In this document: one piece after another, positions 27,801 to 39,858 of the stretch | Numbering within the stretch: position 1 is the stretch's first letter | Layout of the letters: every line of letters starts with the position of its first letter | Source: Ancylostoma caninum | Lineage: Eukaryota > Nematoda > Chromadorea > Rhabditida > Ancylostomatidae | Reading direction: 5' to 3' | DNA length: 64,000 bases | Assembly: GCA_037903475.1 (NCBI GenBank) | Contig: JBAJFG010000588.1 | Span: forward strand, 124,001 to 188,000 | The notes under the pieces: model-generated | What the model was told of the DNA's origin: nothing | Database searches by the model: none | Seen by the model: only the letters and a program-made list of their open reading frames with translations | Translations under genes and position numbers: made by a program

Positions 27801-28620
27801 GAAGCACTCAGTGAAACTCCTCATGAATTGCTCACGTCACGAATGACAACATCCTCCTATCGTAATTAGTTTTCATGGCTTCGTTACTTCTATTCTTCGA
27901 ACAACGCTGGGCAAAGGGCACCGGCAACAACTCGTCCCCGACTTGCACCCGGCACATTGTTCCACATTGAATTTTTCGACTGCGGCCTTAACTCCATTAC
28001 TCAAACAACCTGCCGTGCCTTCATCTCATGTTTCGCAAGCTTTCTACGTGTCTTCGGTGAAGCCAGTTTTTGCATCTCTCAGCTGTGTAGGAAACACTAG
28101 GGTCTTCTTGTTGTGAAGATATTCGGTCCAATTTTTTCTAATTTTGAAATATCCGGCTTAGTTTCCCTTTTGGATTCAATCCGCAGTCTGAAGAACTAGG
28201 TTCATGGATTTCTTACCCATTGCTTATCGTACCATTCACACATAAAAACACGGTTTTTTTTCTCACTCACCTACTTATCTAGCTTTTTTACCTAATTTTT
28301 TATTTATTGTATTGAACAAACTAGACGGACGAGACGATGTTAAAAGGTGGAAAGCAGGCTTAGGAATCGGCTAATCGTAGAGCGGCAGTGATGCCCCCTT
28401 TCTTTCACGATGAAATACACCGTTTATTTAATTCTGTGGCTGTCTATTTCTAGCCTTTCTGTTTTTAATTTTTGTTTTCGTGAGATCCCCCAACATTAGA
28501 CTTAGTACGTATTTCTTAAGCAGCAGCGGCGGGGTGGGGTACGGTCCTGTCAGATAGGTCAGAGAGGGGGGGGGAGTGTGGGGTTCCACTGCCTTCAAAA
28601 AAATGAAAGAGATCTACTAA
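24857..28620. other. 5' flank of the T-protein gene and intergenic DNA
   Basis: It should contain the missing first exon and promoter of the minus-strand T-protein gene. A good donor (GAGCAAT then GTAAGTAG on the minus strand, near 25923) exists but has no in-frame ATG before it, so it may be a 5' UTR exon. No other gene is recognised. A 9-base G run is at 28566-28574. Confidence 0.4.
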
Positions 28621-28763
28621 GCCTAACCCTATGCTTAAGAATGGGTTTAAGGCTTAGGCTTAGGCTTCACAGGAGTGGCCCCACCCTTTTCACCTAAATT
28701 TCTAAGATAAACTAAGATAAGTGAAAGTGTAAGATTAGACACTATTTGTATGTTGCATCGCGT

Positions 28764-28837
28764 GCGCGCATAGCTCAGTGGGTTGAGCGAATGATCGACG
28801 TTGTGGGGGTCAGGGGATCGAATCCTGCCCTGTGCCC
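28764..28837 (+). ncRNA. tRNA-like module 1 in composite element, copy A
   Basis: The module is 74 nt. It has an A-box (TAGCTCAGTGGG), a D-stem GCTC/GAGC, a B-box-like GGATCGAATCC and a T-stem CAGGG/TCCTG. The ends GCGCGCA and TGTGCCC pair at six of seven positions. The anticodon stem is poor, so this is a tRNA-derived promoter module of a SINE rather than a working tRNA gene. Confidence 0.6.
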
Positions 28838-28910
28838 CCGTTTTGCAAATACATATAGTATGCTGCCTACGACTGCTGCAGTTATCTAACAAACTCCAAC
28901 ATAAAAAGTA

Positions 28911-28982
28911 GCCCGGATGGCTCAGTGGTTTGAGCGGCAGATTGCAATCTGTCCCTATCACTGGTTCCACTCCGTTGGAGAT
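28911..28982 (+). ncRNA. tRNA-like module 2 in composite element, copy A
   Basis: A-box TGGCTCAGTGGT and B-box GGTTCCACTCC stand at tRNA-like spacing. The anticodon-arm position holds the perfect palindrome CAGATTGCAATCTG. The acceptor stem is not convincing. It is a second pol III-type module, 73 bp after the first. Confidence 0.5.
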
Positions 28983-31424
28983 CCAGAGTTAAGTATCGCA
29001 GTGTTTGGGGTTCACTGCTTGGAACGTCCCCCGTGATCTCCTTCGGGTAGTCCAGGAAGGCATCCGGCAACGTTTTGCATAAATTTCGAAGATAAACTAC
29101 GATAAATGTAAGTGTAAGTAATAGTAATAGTGTAAGTAATAGTGAAAAACCACTTTTTCAAAGTTAAGGGAAACCGGGAGAGAGTAACTCCGCCGTAAAG
29201 GACTGCTCCACGAAAGATAAATGACAGCGGTAGAACTACTTTGCAACGGATATGGAACAATTTATACGGATTTCAATTATTTCTGAGGATCCCGAATTGG
29301 ATGAGCTTTATTATTCAGATGGGATAACTGAAGTACTGTGTCCATCTATAGAAGAATAACGGCCATTTTTGTATTTGCGAAGCAGTGTACTATAGCAGAA
29401 AATGGAAGAGTTGGCTTCGCTTATTGTGTATTCAGAAATCTTTCCCCATGAAAATCACAAAAATGAAAAAAACGTGAAAGTTGTGAAAATGGTCCCCTGC
29501 TTTATAGCCTTAACATGTCCACTGCACTCTGTCTACTATGGACTAAAATTGTATTTTTCTTCGCTTTCTCCCAAGCTCGAGTGATTTATAGCTCATTAAT
29601 ACCGGGGCGCCAGAGGGTGGCGGCGCCGGCGCCCGCCGGCGCCCATTTGCAGTAGCTGCCGGATCCGACTGTATGAAGTATGAATGTAGAAAAAATTGTC
29701 ACAGAAATTAGCCTTTCTGCACCCCACATTTTAATTGCTCGCTTATTTGAAATCCTTAATTTTATTATCTAAATTGTAGGTATTTCAAGGATAAAATGGT
29801 CTGCGATTGTCACTATTTTTTCAATTATTTTCATCCTTTCCAATCCTTTCAATTCGGGATAGGTTCAAAGAAACCGTAGTAGGCTCTACTCTTGGACTAT
29901 AAATGAGTGATTTCGGTGAGAGTATTGTTCTTAGATTACCCGTTGCTTAGGTCGCTTGTTTAGTGGAGCCAGTCCCCCCTCCCCTCCTTTCTCCTCCTTT
30001 ACAGTATTCGACATCCATTGCTGACTATTAATACATCCGAACTCATGGTAAATGTAATAATAAACAGTACTGCTTATGATGTAATAGTCTAGTTGAGTGT
30101 AATGATATAATAGTGGTACATGTCTGGAATATATTCAGAAAGCAGATGGAGACGCTGTCCTTTTTGTTTTTCCGCATGGCCGTTTTTTGATGAAGTTATA
30201 GTCGTTATAGTCTACAAACAAGTGCAAGCTAATGGGATTTAACGCCATTCTTTCTCCCTAGTAACAATCAGGGAAAGGTTAATGACATCATGCTAAGGTT
30301 AAGTATAAATCCATGAATTCTTAGCACAATATGAAGCTCTCAGTTCCAGAGCTCTTCCGTTGTCATGCGATGGATTCGCTGCCAATTCTATGTGACATCT
30401 TCTACTCAAATGTCAGGATTATTTGCTTTAAAGCAAAAAGACAGGCCATATCCCCTAAGTTTGGAATTATGGTGGTTTTGCTGACTTCTGCCTGTCTTTT
30501 CCATCAAGAATCATTAACGGCGTCATCTTTTAGTGAATCTAGAATGAAAAAATGTTCGAAAATGTTCGATCAATTTGTATTTCCATTATTCTTTCTTTTC
30601 TCTATCCTCTTCCGAAATTTACCTGCAGTATGCTTGGTCACCTATTGTGTCCTGTGGTGGCTGCAAACTCTGGATTTTTCTTCACTAATTTTCCAGAATC
30701 AAGAGTAGGAAGGGTTCCTTCTAGAACTGCACACTCCAGTTTTTTGCCACCAGGCACTCGTCACTTGTTCTCCGCTGTTTGCTCAGCGTCCACGAATCTG
30801 CTCCACTATGCGCATGTACTTCGGAGGCATCGTTTTTGTCGAGCGCTCATGTGGTGTGAAGTTCACACTCTCACCGGCGTCAGGCATCTCTCGGACGGCG
30901 GCTCCAACGCTGTTCGCCGAGGAAAAAAACCGCGCTCAGCCTTTTTCCTTGTCCTCTTGAAATGCCTTCCTTGTCCACATTACTGGCAGCCACAACTCAC
31001 TTAGTAGAGGAGAGTGGAGACTTCTCTCCGTAGTAGAGGTAGAAATTTTTAGCATTTTATATTGAAGTAGTAGTTTTTTTTCTTCGCCGAGTCTCCAAGG
31101 ACTAAACCTATCCACGAACTAAGGGTTCGTATGATTGACGTCTGGATTCATCGCTGTGCCAGTCGCTCATTCTTGGAATTGGTCGTTGTTTCGGTGACTC
31201 TGTCGCGGCCCTATGAAGCTTCTGGAACAATTCGAGGAAGCCACAAGCTTCAATTGTCCTTCATTTTTTTCAGGAAACTATGGAATAAATCGTGGCTTTG
31301 AGGAAATTTGTGGAAAAGTTTTTCTTGACATGTCTTTTGGTCCCATGATTCCTTTACAAACTTATCGTGGAGCTACTTTTAGGATTTTCTTTCCTGGCAA
31401 TCTCTATAGATTCAATTCTGGCTT

Positions 31425-31514
31425 ACTTCCTGAGAGGCCAAACTTTGCTCCAGAAATATTTATCTAAACACTTCCTGAGAGGCCAAACTTTGCTCCAGAA
31501 ATATTTATCTAAAC
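31425..31514. repeat. 45-bp tandem duplication
   Basis: Two units of 45 bp, each beginning ACTTCCTGAGAGGCCA, follow each other directly and appear identical. A perfect copy implies a recent duplication or an assembly artefact. Confidence 0.9.
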
Positions 31515-31935
31515 TATATAAATTTCTAAGTACAATTAATGAATCTATAGAAATTTTTTGGAAACCGCTCTATTTCTTTCGCGTAGACATGGCACTTTCA
31601 CAAAATCTTCTGCTATGATAGTAATACTGGAAGCTTGTAGTAGAGCGAAAAAAAAAACTAACCGAGGCAGTAGTACCGGTACTAGGAACAGTAATTGAAT
31701 AATATCCTAAATAATTAAATTTAACTTTCTCAGAACTCTGCAAAGTTTTTTCACTTTGCAGAGTTGAGGCAGAAAGTGCATTCTCGACATTTTTACCTCA
31801 TTTTGGGGCAGAACGGAAATTGGCGTGGGGTTTTCAATGGCTTTTGTTAAGTGTAACTCGTAGGAGACCTTTGGCGGAAAGAGTAAGGCAGTGCTTCTGA
31901 TGTACGAAATCTTTTGCAAGAGGTATGGTCTATTA

Positions 31936-32098
31936 CAGGGTGTTTTTCCGGGAGTAAAATCGGTGCAATTGCGGACCCAGTACAAAGGCAACGTGCGAAT
32001 TGCTGGAACCTCCGCTTTCACGTGGTCTTTCGACTGAGAATTTGATCTATTGGAATGGATCAGATCGCCCGCGATTTTACTCCCGGAAAAACACACTG
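31936..32098. mobile_element. MITE with CAGGGTG-type ends
   Basis: The 163-bp element starts CAGGGTGTTTTTCCGGGAG and ends with the inverted form CTCCCGGAAAAACACACTG, with TA on each side (31934-31935 and 32099-32100). These are Tc1/mariner-type features. It has no coding capacity. Confidence 0.88.
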
Positions 32099-32100
32099 TA

Positions 32101-32312
32101 GCTCACGCCTGATCCGACTTTGTCTGCAATTACGACTTTGCCCGCAGAATACGTCTGAAAGGGTATTTCAGCGAATGGCAGTAGGAAAAAGTAAGAATGG
32201 AAGGAATCGCACCATATGCATATCAAAAAAGTGCAAAAAATAGATCACTTAGCCGAAGAAAGGATGAGGTCGTAGTTGCGGACAAAGTCGGATCAGGCGC
32301 CCTCTGTGAGCT
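32101..32312. mobile_element. second MITE adjoining the first
   Basis: The left arm GCTCACGCCTGATCCGACTT (32101) and its inverted counterpart at 32269-32312 share CGCCTGATCCGACTTTGTC. The core TTTGTCTGCAATTACG is shared with the element at 5302-5580. It abuts the CAGGGTG-type MITE, so one may have inserted next to or into the other. Confidence 0.7.
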
Positions 32313-35300
32313 AACACACTGTATGAGTTCTGACTGAGATATGCTACGAACGTTTACACGTGTTCTTTTTCTGTTTTTTTTTTGTTCGGGCATGGTTATC
32401 TGTTACCACGAAGCCTTCACAACTGTTCAATTAACCCCAGGGTCGGGATTCATGAAATGACAAATGGCAAACCAACGATGGTTATAGTGTGTTTCACCAT
32501 GTACGATAGTTGGGAAGACAGCAGAGAGGAAAAGAACACGAGAAAGAGTGCACCAAACAGAGAGGAACAAGGGGAAAGCGGGTTATCCGCACGTTTACTC
32601 AACTATTGTCGCTTTTGGGACAGACTATAGCGTGATTAGTCCTCGTATATGCAGTGCATATCGCAATTCTAAGAGACTCAGGACGCGAAAGTTCGTTTGC
32701 TGACCGGGTTTCGCTTGATTATGCGTTAATGAACCCTAGCCCAGGTAGATGTTATTTGCATGAAGGTGATTCCTGGATTTGTCACCATGAGTTCTGTTGA
32801 TTTCCTTGCAGATTTTCGAAGCCCAATATGACATAGTTTATAATGTGGAATTTCAAACTTATCTCCTGTATTTCTAAATTTATTCCTTCCACTTTTACAT
32901 ATTTTCTACAAAAAAAGCATAGGAGAACTCCGCGTAGGCTCTCACATGTAATACGCTGGTAAAATATCAGTTTCACTGTGGTGGTACTATAATAATATAG
33001 TGGGATATAAATACTAAAGTAGTACAGTAAGAAAACAATACAGGAAACTGAAGAATTCAGAACTTTTCTGTGAATTCTAATGCTTTTACCAACGGCTGTC
33101 AGTTAAGCCCAATATCCTGGCACGATTCCTTCGTTCTGTCCCGGTGTAAATTGCTCAACATGTACCAGAGCTCTTTATCAGGTGTTTAAGTTCGTATTAA
33201 GTGTTTTCAAGTTCAAGTTTTGCTTAGATTTTGAAGTTAGTCGTTTAAGTGCCTCAATCTTTGGCAAATTTAAAGCCCATCTTACATTCTATTCAAAATA
33301 AGCAGTTTTGTGGGGTCATCCATATAAGAATCAGGAGTCTGACGTCCGTGCTGTCCAAGCTTTTCCGGAACCGGATCTTGAAAGGAAGGAATGATGTATC
33401 GCACGACTTTTCTATTATCCACATTTTGGGAGCTTTATGGATTTTGGGAAAGAAACCTAAAGACATTTTGTCTGGAGCTATGCAGGTCAGAGTAGCTACC
33501 CAGAGTGGTTAACTCGTTGGTTGGATGTGTTTCCTGGAGGAATTAGTTGGATTTCGTGGGGGTTCGGTCTCGTACGTCTTTCTAATCATTAGTTCCAGGC
33601 TTTGACTAGATTTTTTTGGGTTTTATATGCATACAGTACTGTCACTGGTCTAATTACCGTAGACTCTCGATCTGATTGGCTGACGCTTCCCTCATCGCAA
33701 AAGTCGAACCTCTGGAATTGTGCTGAAATCCCGTATCGGTGTCGGTGAAAAGGTTTGGAGGCGTTGTCCCAGAGGGACCCGCCCCTCGTTCGACGTCCCT
33801 CGCCGGTCCCATTGCCGGACTCCGCCCATTCGGCTTCCAACCGCCTTACATTCGGGTAACATAGCTATATCATATCGACTCAGGAGGATCTTTTTCGACA
33901 TTTTCCGCTCCCTTTGTGCGAATTGCCCTTTGTTGGCCCGTCGAATGGTAAAGGAAGTTCTTTAGCGAAGCCACTGGCAAGGCTTAGGGAAAGTTCCTGA
34001 GTCTTTGTGGATTCCCCCCACCTCAGCTTCATTAGGGGTTCTAATCAGTGCTATTTCTTGGAAATTTCCGTATTTTTTAGGGATATATGCAGGGTGTGAA
34101 GCCTTTAAATCGATGACTATGCCCTCGCAGTAGGTCTTCCGATATAAGTTCCTCATCTACTAAGCCGAGAACTGCAACGTTCCACTCGTAAATTAAATTT
34201 AGAACTTTTTATCCAAAGGAGGATCCACAGGGAGTCTTTTAAATCCGCGGCTGACATTCGAGTGTGCCGCAATTCCAAGAAATTTCTCGAGCAGAAGAGT
34301 GAGCTTACTTCCTAGTTCTACTCAAGCTTTTCGGGAATCTCTGGGTTCCTAGGTTACAATCAGAGTAATTGCATATTTTATGCTTGTTTCTTGAAAGTTG
34401 GTTCGCTGTCGCTTGCGGAGTTGGCTACAGTCGCTTCCGGTGCTAGGTAATCCATGAAATTCCTGAGTTTTCGAAATAAGATTCAGGAGACATCACCCTG
34501 GTTACCCTGGAATGTGCGAGACTCAAAAATATTTTGCACCTTCAAGGTTTCGAGATGAACTTTTCAAAACTTGGACTTCACATCCAGATAAAGTTTCCAT
34601 CCAGAAATTGAATTGAGGATTAGGAAGGGAAACTTCCGAGGAACCGAGAAAGGGATTTTCCGTATAGTGCTGATTTGTTTTTAGCTTCACATTACACAAG
34701 TACTGACGGGTTCTTGGGAGGACCTCTTTCTTATACCTATTCATCCGTACATGGTACGTGAACGAAGCGGGCAAATGGGAAAAATTCCTTAGTGAGTTTC
34801 ACAGCTTTTTTTCATTGAACTAATTTCTGCTGATCTTTTTCACCCCTCCACATCAAACTCCTCCCAGATTCCAGTATCCGTAGAAATTTAGCCTTTTTTT
34901 GAAAAGCTGACAAGGTTTGCTGTCTTGATTTTTCCAGCTTAGTAGCGATATCCTAAGATTTGCTTCTAGTCAGCTGATCCACAACTTTCTTTTATGAAAA
35001 GTGCCCTTTTCGCTAAGAATCTGGTGGCGTTCCAGCACATTTGATGAACATTGCTCAAGTTTTTTTCTTTCAGTTTTGAAATTTGAGCCAATTGCCCTTG
35101 TAGTTGCAATAGAAGCGGACAAGTTTTTTGCTATAGAAAGGTTTTTACATTAAATTTCGCTCGCAGTAGACGTCACCCTGAATAGGTTCTGCTATATTGG
35201 ACGTACAGCTTCTGGAAAATGTAATCTTTTCGCGTTCTGATGAAAATTTTAAGTATTTGCTGAAGAAGAAACTGTTAAAAGTTGGATAAATCTGGTATGC

Positions 35301-38300
35301 ACATCTATCTATGGCTTGAGAAATAGAACAATTTTCTATCCTTATTCTGCCACATCAAGTTTACCCAGATCATCTTATAAAATCCCTATATTTCTTGTGG
35401 ATTTTCCAAGAACCCAGTAGTACCTGACCATCGTACTTTTTTCACATTTCTACGCCCATTGGCCATAACCACGTATAGTTGAGACTGAAACTGAAGAGGA
35501 AAAGAATCCACAATTCCTTGATGAGTAGAGCATCGTTTATATTATAGCAACCTCATTAACTGAAATTAGAATCATGAAAATAAGTAAAACTGGCTCTATT
35601 TCTCCTTATATGGTGATCCTGCCAAGTTCTGGCACCTACTGCTAATTTCCACCGGTTCGTTGGCATGATTGTTTGATTACTACCCATTAAATCTCCGTCT
35701 TTTTCTTGTCCTTACTCTTCTGAGCCTGAGAAGCACTAGAAAACTCGAAATGTCTAGAAGGCATCCCCAGCCAGTTGTGGAAATCCTAGGTGCCCTCAAG
35801 AAAATTATGAGTAAGCTATAGTAAATTCAGGATGTGCGAGCTTCTCGGGCAGAAATCTGTATGTTGGTTTAAAGAAACTCGTCCGTACAGTCGGCAAGAA
35901 AAAATTTTGAGTAGTCCAAAACATAATTTATGGGAATGCCATCGATTCTGGAGCGATATGAAGGTGTCAACCATTCTAGAAGCTTTCAGGATTCCTGTTA
36001 TAATCACGACGAGCTCCTGTTTCCCTGCTATCAATGGGTTTCTCGATTTTTCTCAGCTGAAGCTATGATTTTCAAACCTTTTTTCGGAATAAATCCACTG
36101 AGCGAGTCCTGCAACTCATTCAAAGTCGAGAAGCACTTCCAGAAGGCCCATTTCAAGACTATTTTTCAGTGGCGCCCATAAATTTCCCAGGGAAAAAGCT
36201 ACTTCACTTAACACATGGTAAAGGCTGGAGTTTCTGCAAGCTATTATTACGGATATCATCCTTCCGAAACTACCAGGGCAAGTTTCTCAGGTGGAAATTG
36301 TGCCTCTCTTACCCCATACCCCATAATTTTTCCTAGTTGGTAGAATTTTCCCCTATAGCTTGCTTCCTCGGATAAAATGTGTATGACTGCAGCTTCCAAA
36401 CGACGCCTGCTTTCTTCCAGAAAGCCCATGCTCGCGGCTTGTGGCTCCGTAGCGGCTTTGTGTCTGCAGTTCGCATATCAAGAAACGCTGCTCCGCTTGT
36501 CAGTTTCGACATTTATCATTACGCCGGGGGGGGCATGTTTTGGACGAGAAGCGAAGCTTCCGAATCCATCGCCTGGCCCGTCTCGCGTCTCGTCCGTTCC
36601 CAGTCCCGCCGCTCTTCGGCTCCTCTTTTGTTTGTTGCTTGGAGCGGTCGAAATTCCAACATCTTCTCCGCATAGACTCACCCGATTATGTGCTTAGCAG
36701 CGCGAACACGTCTGGATCATAGTGGCGTCGTCGTCCTCTTCTCGGTAGGATTTATCGGCGCGGGTATTGTAGGTAACTACATACATGGTGTCTGAACCCG
36801 ACAATAACTGGAAAATTGTGCATTTTTGCATAGATGGGAGGGTACAACGGCTTATGAGAGGTAACTTTCGTCTGTGGGTCCATTGATATCAAGTCCATCT
36901 ATGGAATGAAATCTCCTTTTTTCTCTGGAATTACTCAAGAATCCAAAAATACCTGACCATTCTACTTTTTTACATACTCCAAGCCTATGGGCCACATGCA
37001 TTATTGAAATTATGGGTTATCGATGAGCACAGGGGAGGCCTATTTTGTAGGTTTGTTTTCCATCTAAGGGTTAGTGCGAAATGGAAATCAAACTGTTTTT
37101 TTCCTTTTTTAATAGTAGCCTCTCTCTCCTTTTTTGTTAAGGTGTTACCCCGGGTTATTTTAATAATGCACGCGCTCCATGGGCGCACCCCAGAGTTTAC
37201 CCGTCGTTAATGTGAGCACCAACACGTTTACTCTAGGTAATCTCTATGATGCATCCAGGCTTATCAAATCCCCGATAGTGCGGGTATCGGCATGTTCCCA
37301 ATATTTGGCCAGAACCTGGTAAAGTTTAACCATTTTCTGATTATTTTGCCACTGGTAACACAGCCTGGTATACTTAGGACTAGATGGAGAATAGAATAGA
37401 ATATTCTCTTTAGTTTAGCTTGGGAACCAAGTCAAATATTCGTATACTGAAGCATCGAAAGCCCCACAGCCATTTTTGCCTTTCCTTTAGGGCTCAGTTG
37501 CTCTCCCTCGGCCAAATATTCAGCTTTCGCGCTTTCTCGGAATCGAATGTTCGAACATTCGATTCCAAAACCCATTTAAAAGTTAGGGATGTTTAGATTC
37601 GAATGTATGTAAAATTGGTATGGTATGTTATTTTGTTCTGACTATACCCAAGGTGGTCAAGAATGGCTGACATCTGAACTTCTGGACTAGTTGCCATTTC
37701 CTCCTTCGGTATTTATGTATTTATCAAATCATTCTTTAGAATCGCGGGAACACCATCTTTTCCAGGATCGATTTCTGCAAACCTCCAACGTTTCCATTGT
37801 TCTGAAAGCTATTCTCAGCTTTATGGCTCCAATACATGTTCCATGCTCTTCTCCAGCCTTTTTTTTGAGCCTCCATTTTATCTCTGGAAAATTTTCCGGC
37901 GCACTACATAGTCTCTCTTTGCCATTCTCTCAAATCTCCGAATTCGGGTCTTACCTAATGAATTACATTTTCCTTCTTTTTCACTTGGATAGTGGTGTTT
38001 ATCCTTTGAATTCATGGAACGTTTCTTATCCTTGAAGCACTCCTAATAAATAATTTATTTCGATGCAGTAGGCATTGCTTGAACACGGGGAGAATGTTGT
38101 AATGGCTTTTAGAGCCGGGAAAACCTCGCGAGATGCTTCCTTTCATCCTCTGCAACTCTAATTCACCTACAGCAGCTTAGGGGCTTATGGAGAAGTTCTG
38201 TGCAAGGCTTCCACCTTTTTCAGCTCTTTTGCTCAGTATGAGTTAGAGGTGCTTTGGAAAACCTATGGATTTCAGCGTTTCGAAGAAAGTATTGGCCCAG

Positions 38301-39858
38301 TTTGGCAATTTTTCCGAAGACTTGGAAAACTCCCTCTGAAATCAGTAAAATCCATTAAACCTTTCTCAATATCTTGCCATAGACAGAAAAAAAACTCACA
38401 TAAAAACATTTCTGAAGGGAAGTTTTGTCTGCATCTGATCTCCGACATTAGTTCCGAAGGCCCGAACAATTCTTTTTTTCTAAGTTCTATTAAATTGGTT
38501 CGAAAGCCTTGCACCAACGTTTATTTTTCGATCCGGAATTTCCTGGTCTTGAAATGGAATGTTTTGGCAACAGAATATGGTGAAATATTCTACTACTTCT
38601 CAGCTTTAAAAACTAGCAGAAGGTTCCATGAACGATAGCGTTATGATTGTTTAAAAAAAAGTGCAAAATGTGGTGCAAAACGTTTGCACCAACCTAATAT
38701 TTCCTGGATTACTTGTGGGACAGCGTCCATGCACTGGTTAGGTTTTTTTCTCTTCTGGATTACTTTTGAGGTGATTTCGATGCCTTATTATCTTACATGA
38801 ATACATAAAGTTCTATGAAATTCTGAATGAAGAATTCTTTTCTACTTGTTTTCTCATCGTCGCTGAGCTAAAATTGTTGAAAAATTGCATCTTTTCCAGC
38901 TAGGCACTGTCCTTCTCGAAAAAAAATTGGCGGATTCCGTGGCCGCAGAATCGCGGCGGGACCTGAGTAAGAGATGGGGTAAAAATATGTCTCGAATGAG
39001 AGGGTTAAGAAGGTCCCGGCACGATTTAAGTGCCACGACGCTATGAAATTGGTGCACGGAACCCATCTATCATTCCGGGAAGGAATGAAGTCATTTCATT
39101 TCGTTAGCTATTCAATTCAATTCATTTCATTTCATTTTTACTACTGGCATTTAAGACAGTCATTGGGTAATATTGCACTTCAGGACCTTGGGTAATATTG
39201 CGTCATCTGCTCAGGGTAAAAATTTGAGAAGAAAAAATGTTGTATTGTAAGGGGAATTATTTGTTTTTGCGATTCATTTAAAGACCGTTTGAAAGTTTCT
39301 AAAGAAGACCAGAGCCTGTTCCCGTCCATCTTTTTGTTTTTCTCGGTTTTTTATCCAGAAAATCATGTAGTATGAGAATATTTCGACGCACTAATCACCG
39401 AGCCGCGTGCATAGTTAGACGACAAGTCTGACAATTAGGAAGTGCACATTGTTTACAGCGCTCATGAGCTGTTGTCTGCCTAGTCAACAGCGTTTTCGGC
39501 GTGTCCTTGCTGGCCTTTGGGATATTTTCGCTTTTAATTCGATCATTTTTGACCCTCTAGTCCTTCCGGAAGAAATGGGGATGGGATGGGGTGACCAGTG
39601 CGAAAGGACTCGTACTCCTGGAAATTTCAGGAGAATTCTGTCTTTACTTGGCTCCTCGGTAAGAAAATGCTGATTTCGCTCGAACGCCTAGGTTCTGAGC
39701 TTTCCAGTCTGTGATTATTCATTAGTTCAGAGTAATCGCGAAGAAATTTCCAGAAATTTTCCCGATGCCCAGCCCACTCTTCCATTGCATCGTGCTTTGT
39801 CCTAGCTTTTTTTATTAATTACGAACTAATATTATCCCCCATTTCAGGTGATGTGGAG

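Larger units (their letters stand above)
28621..29673 (+). mobile_element. composite tRNA-like element, copy A (left end missing)
   Basis: Bases 28621-29469 match 45639-46497 closely and in the same orientation. A GC-rich terminal arm at 29530-29673, ending CCGACTGTA, is the reverse complement of 45484-45631. The unit opens with TTAGGCTTAGGC (28654-28665) and includes two tRNA-like modules. Copy A keeps the right arm and lacks the left arm; copy B is the reverse. The end CAGTC next to TA resembles Tc1/mariner termini. No protein is encoded. Confidence 0.75.
29674..39847. other. gene-poor region upstream of the ion-channel gene
   Basis: Ten kilobases without a protein-coding gene I can support. 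Several frames of about 100-150 codons (for example at 30331-30708 and 30552-31004) have no family features, no splice structure and unlikely composition. The region holds two small inverted-repeat elements, a 45-bp tandem duplication and TTTCAT/TTCAA simple repeats near 39095-39137. The last part should include the promoter of the ion-channel gene. Confidence 0.5.

Noticed and set aside
28764..28982. Functional tRNA genes
   Set aside because: The anticodon arms and acceptor stems are not tRNA-quality, and the same pair recurs within a repeat at 45793-46011, so they are SINE-type modules.
30331..31004. Frames of 125 and 150 codons on the plus strand
   Set aside because: Composition is Phe/Ser/Leu-rich as expected from T-rich non-coding DNA. 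No domain, signal or exon chain supports them.
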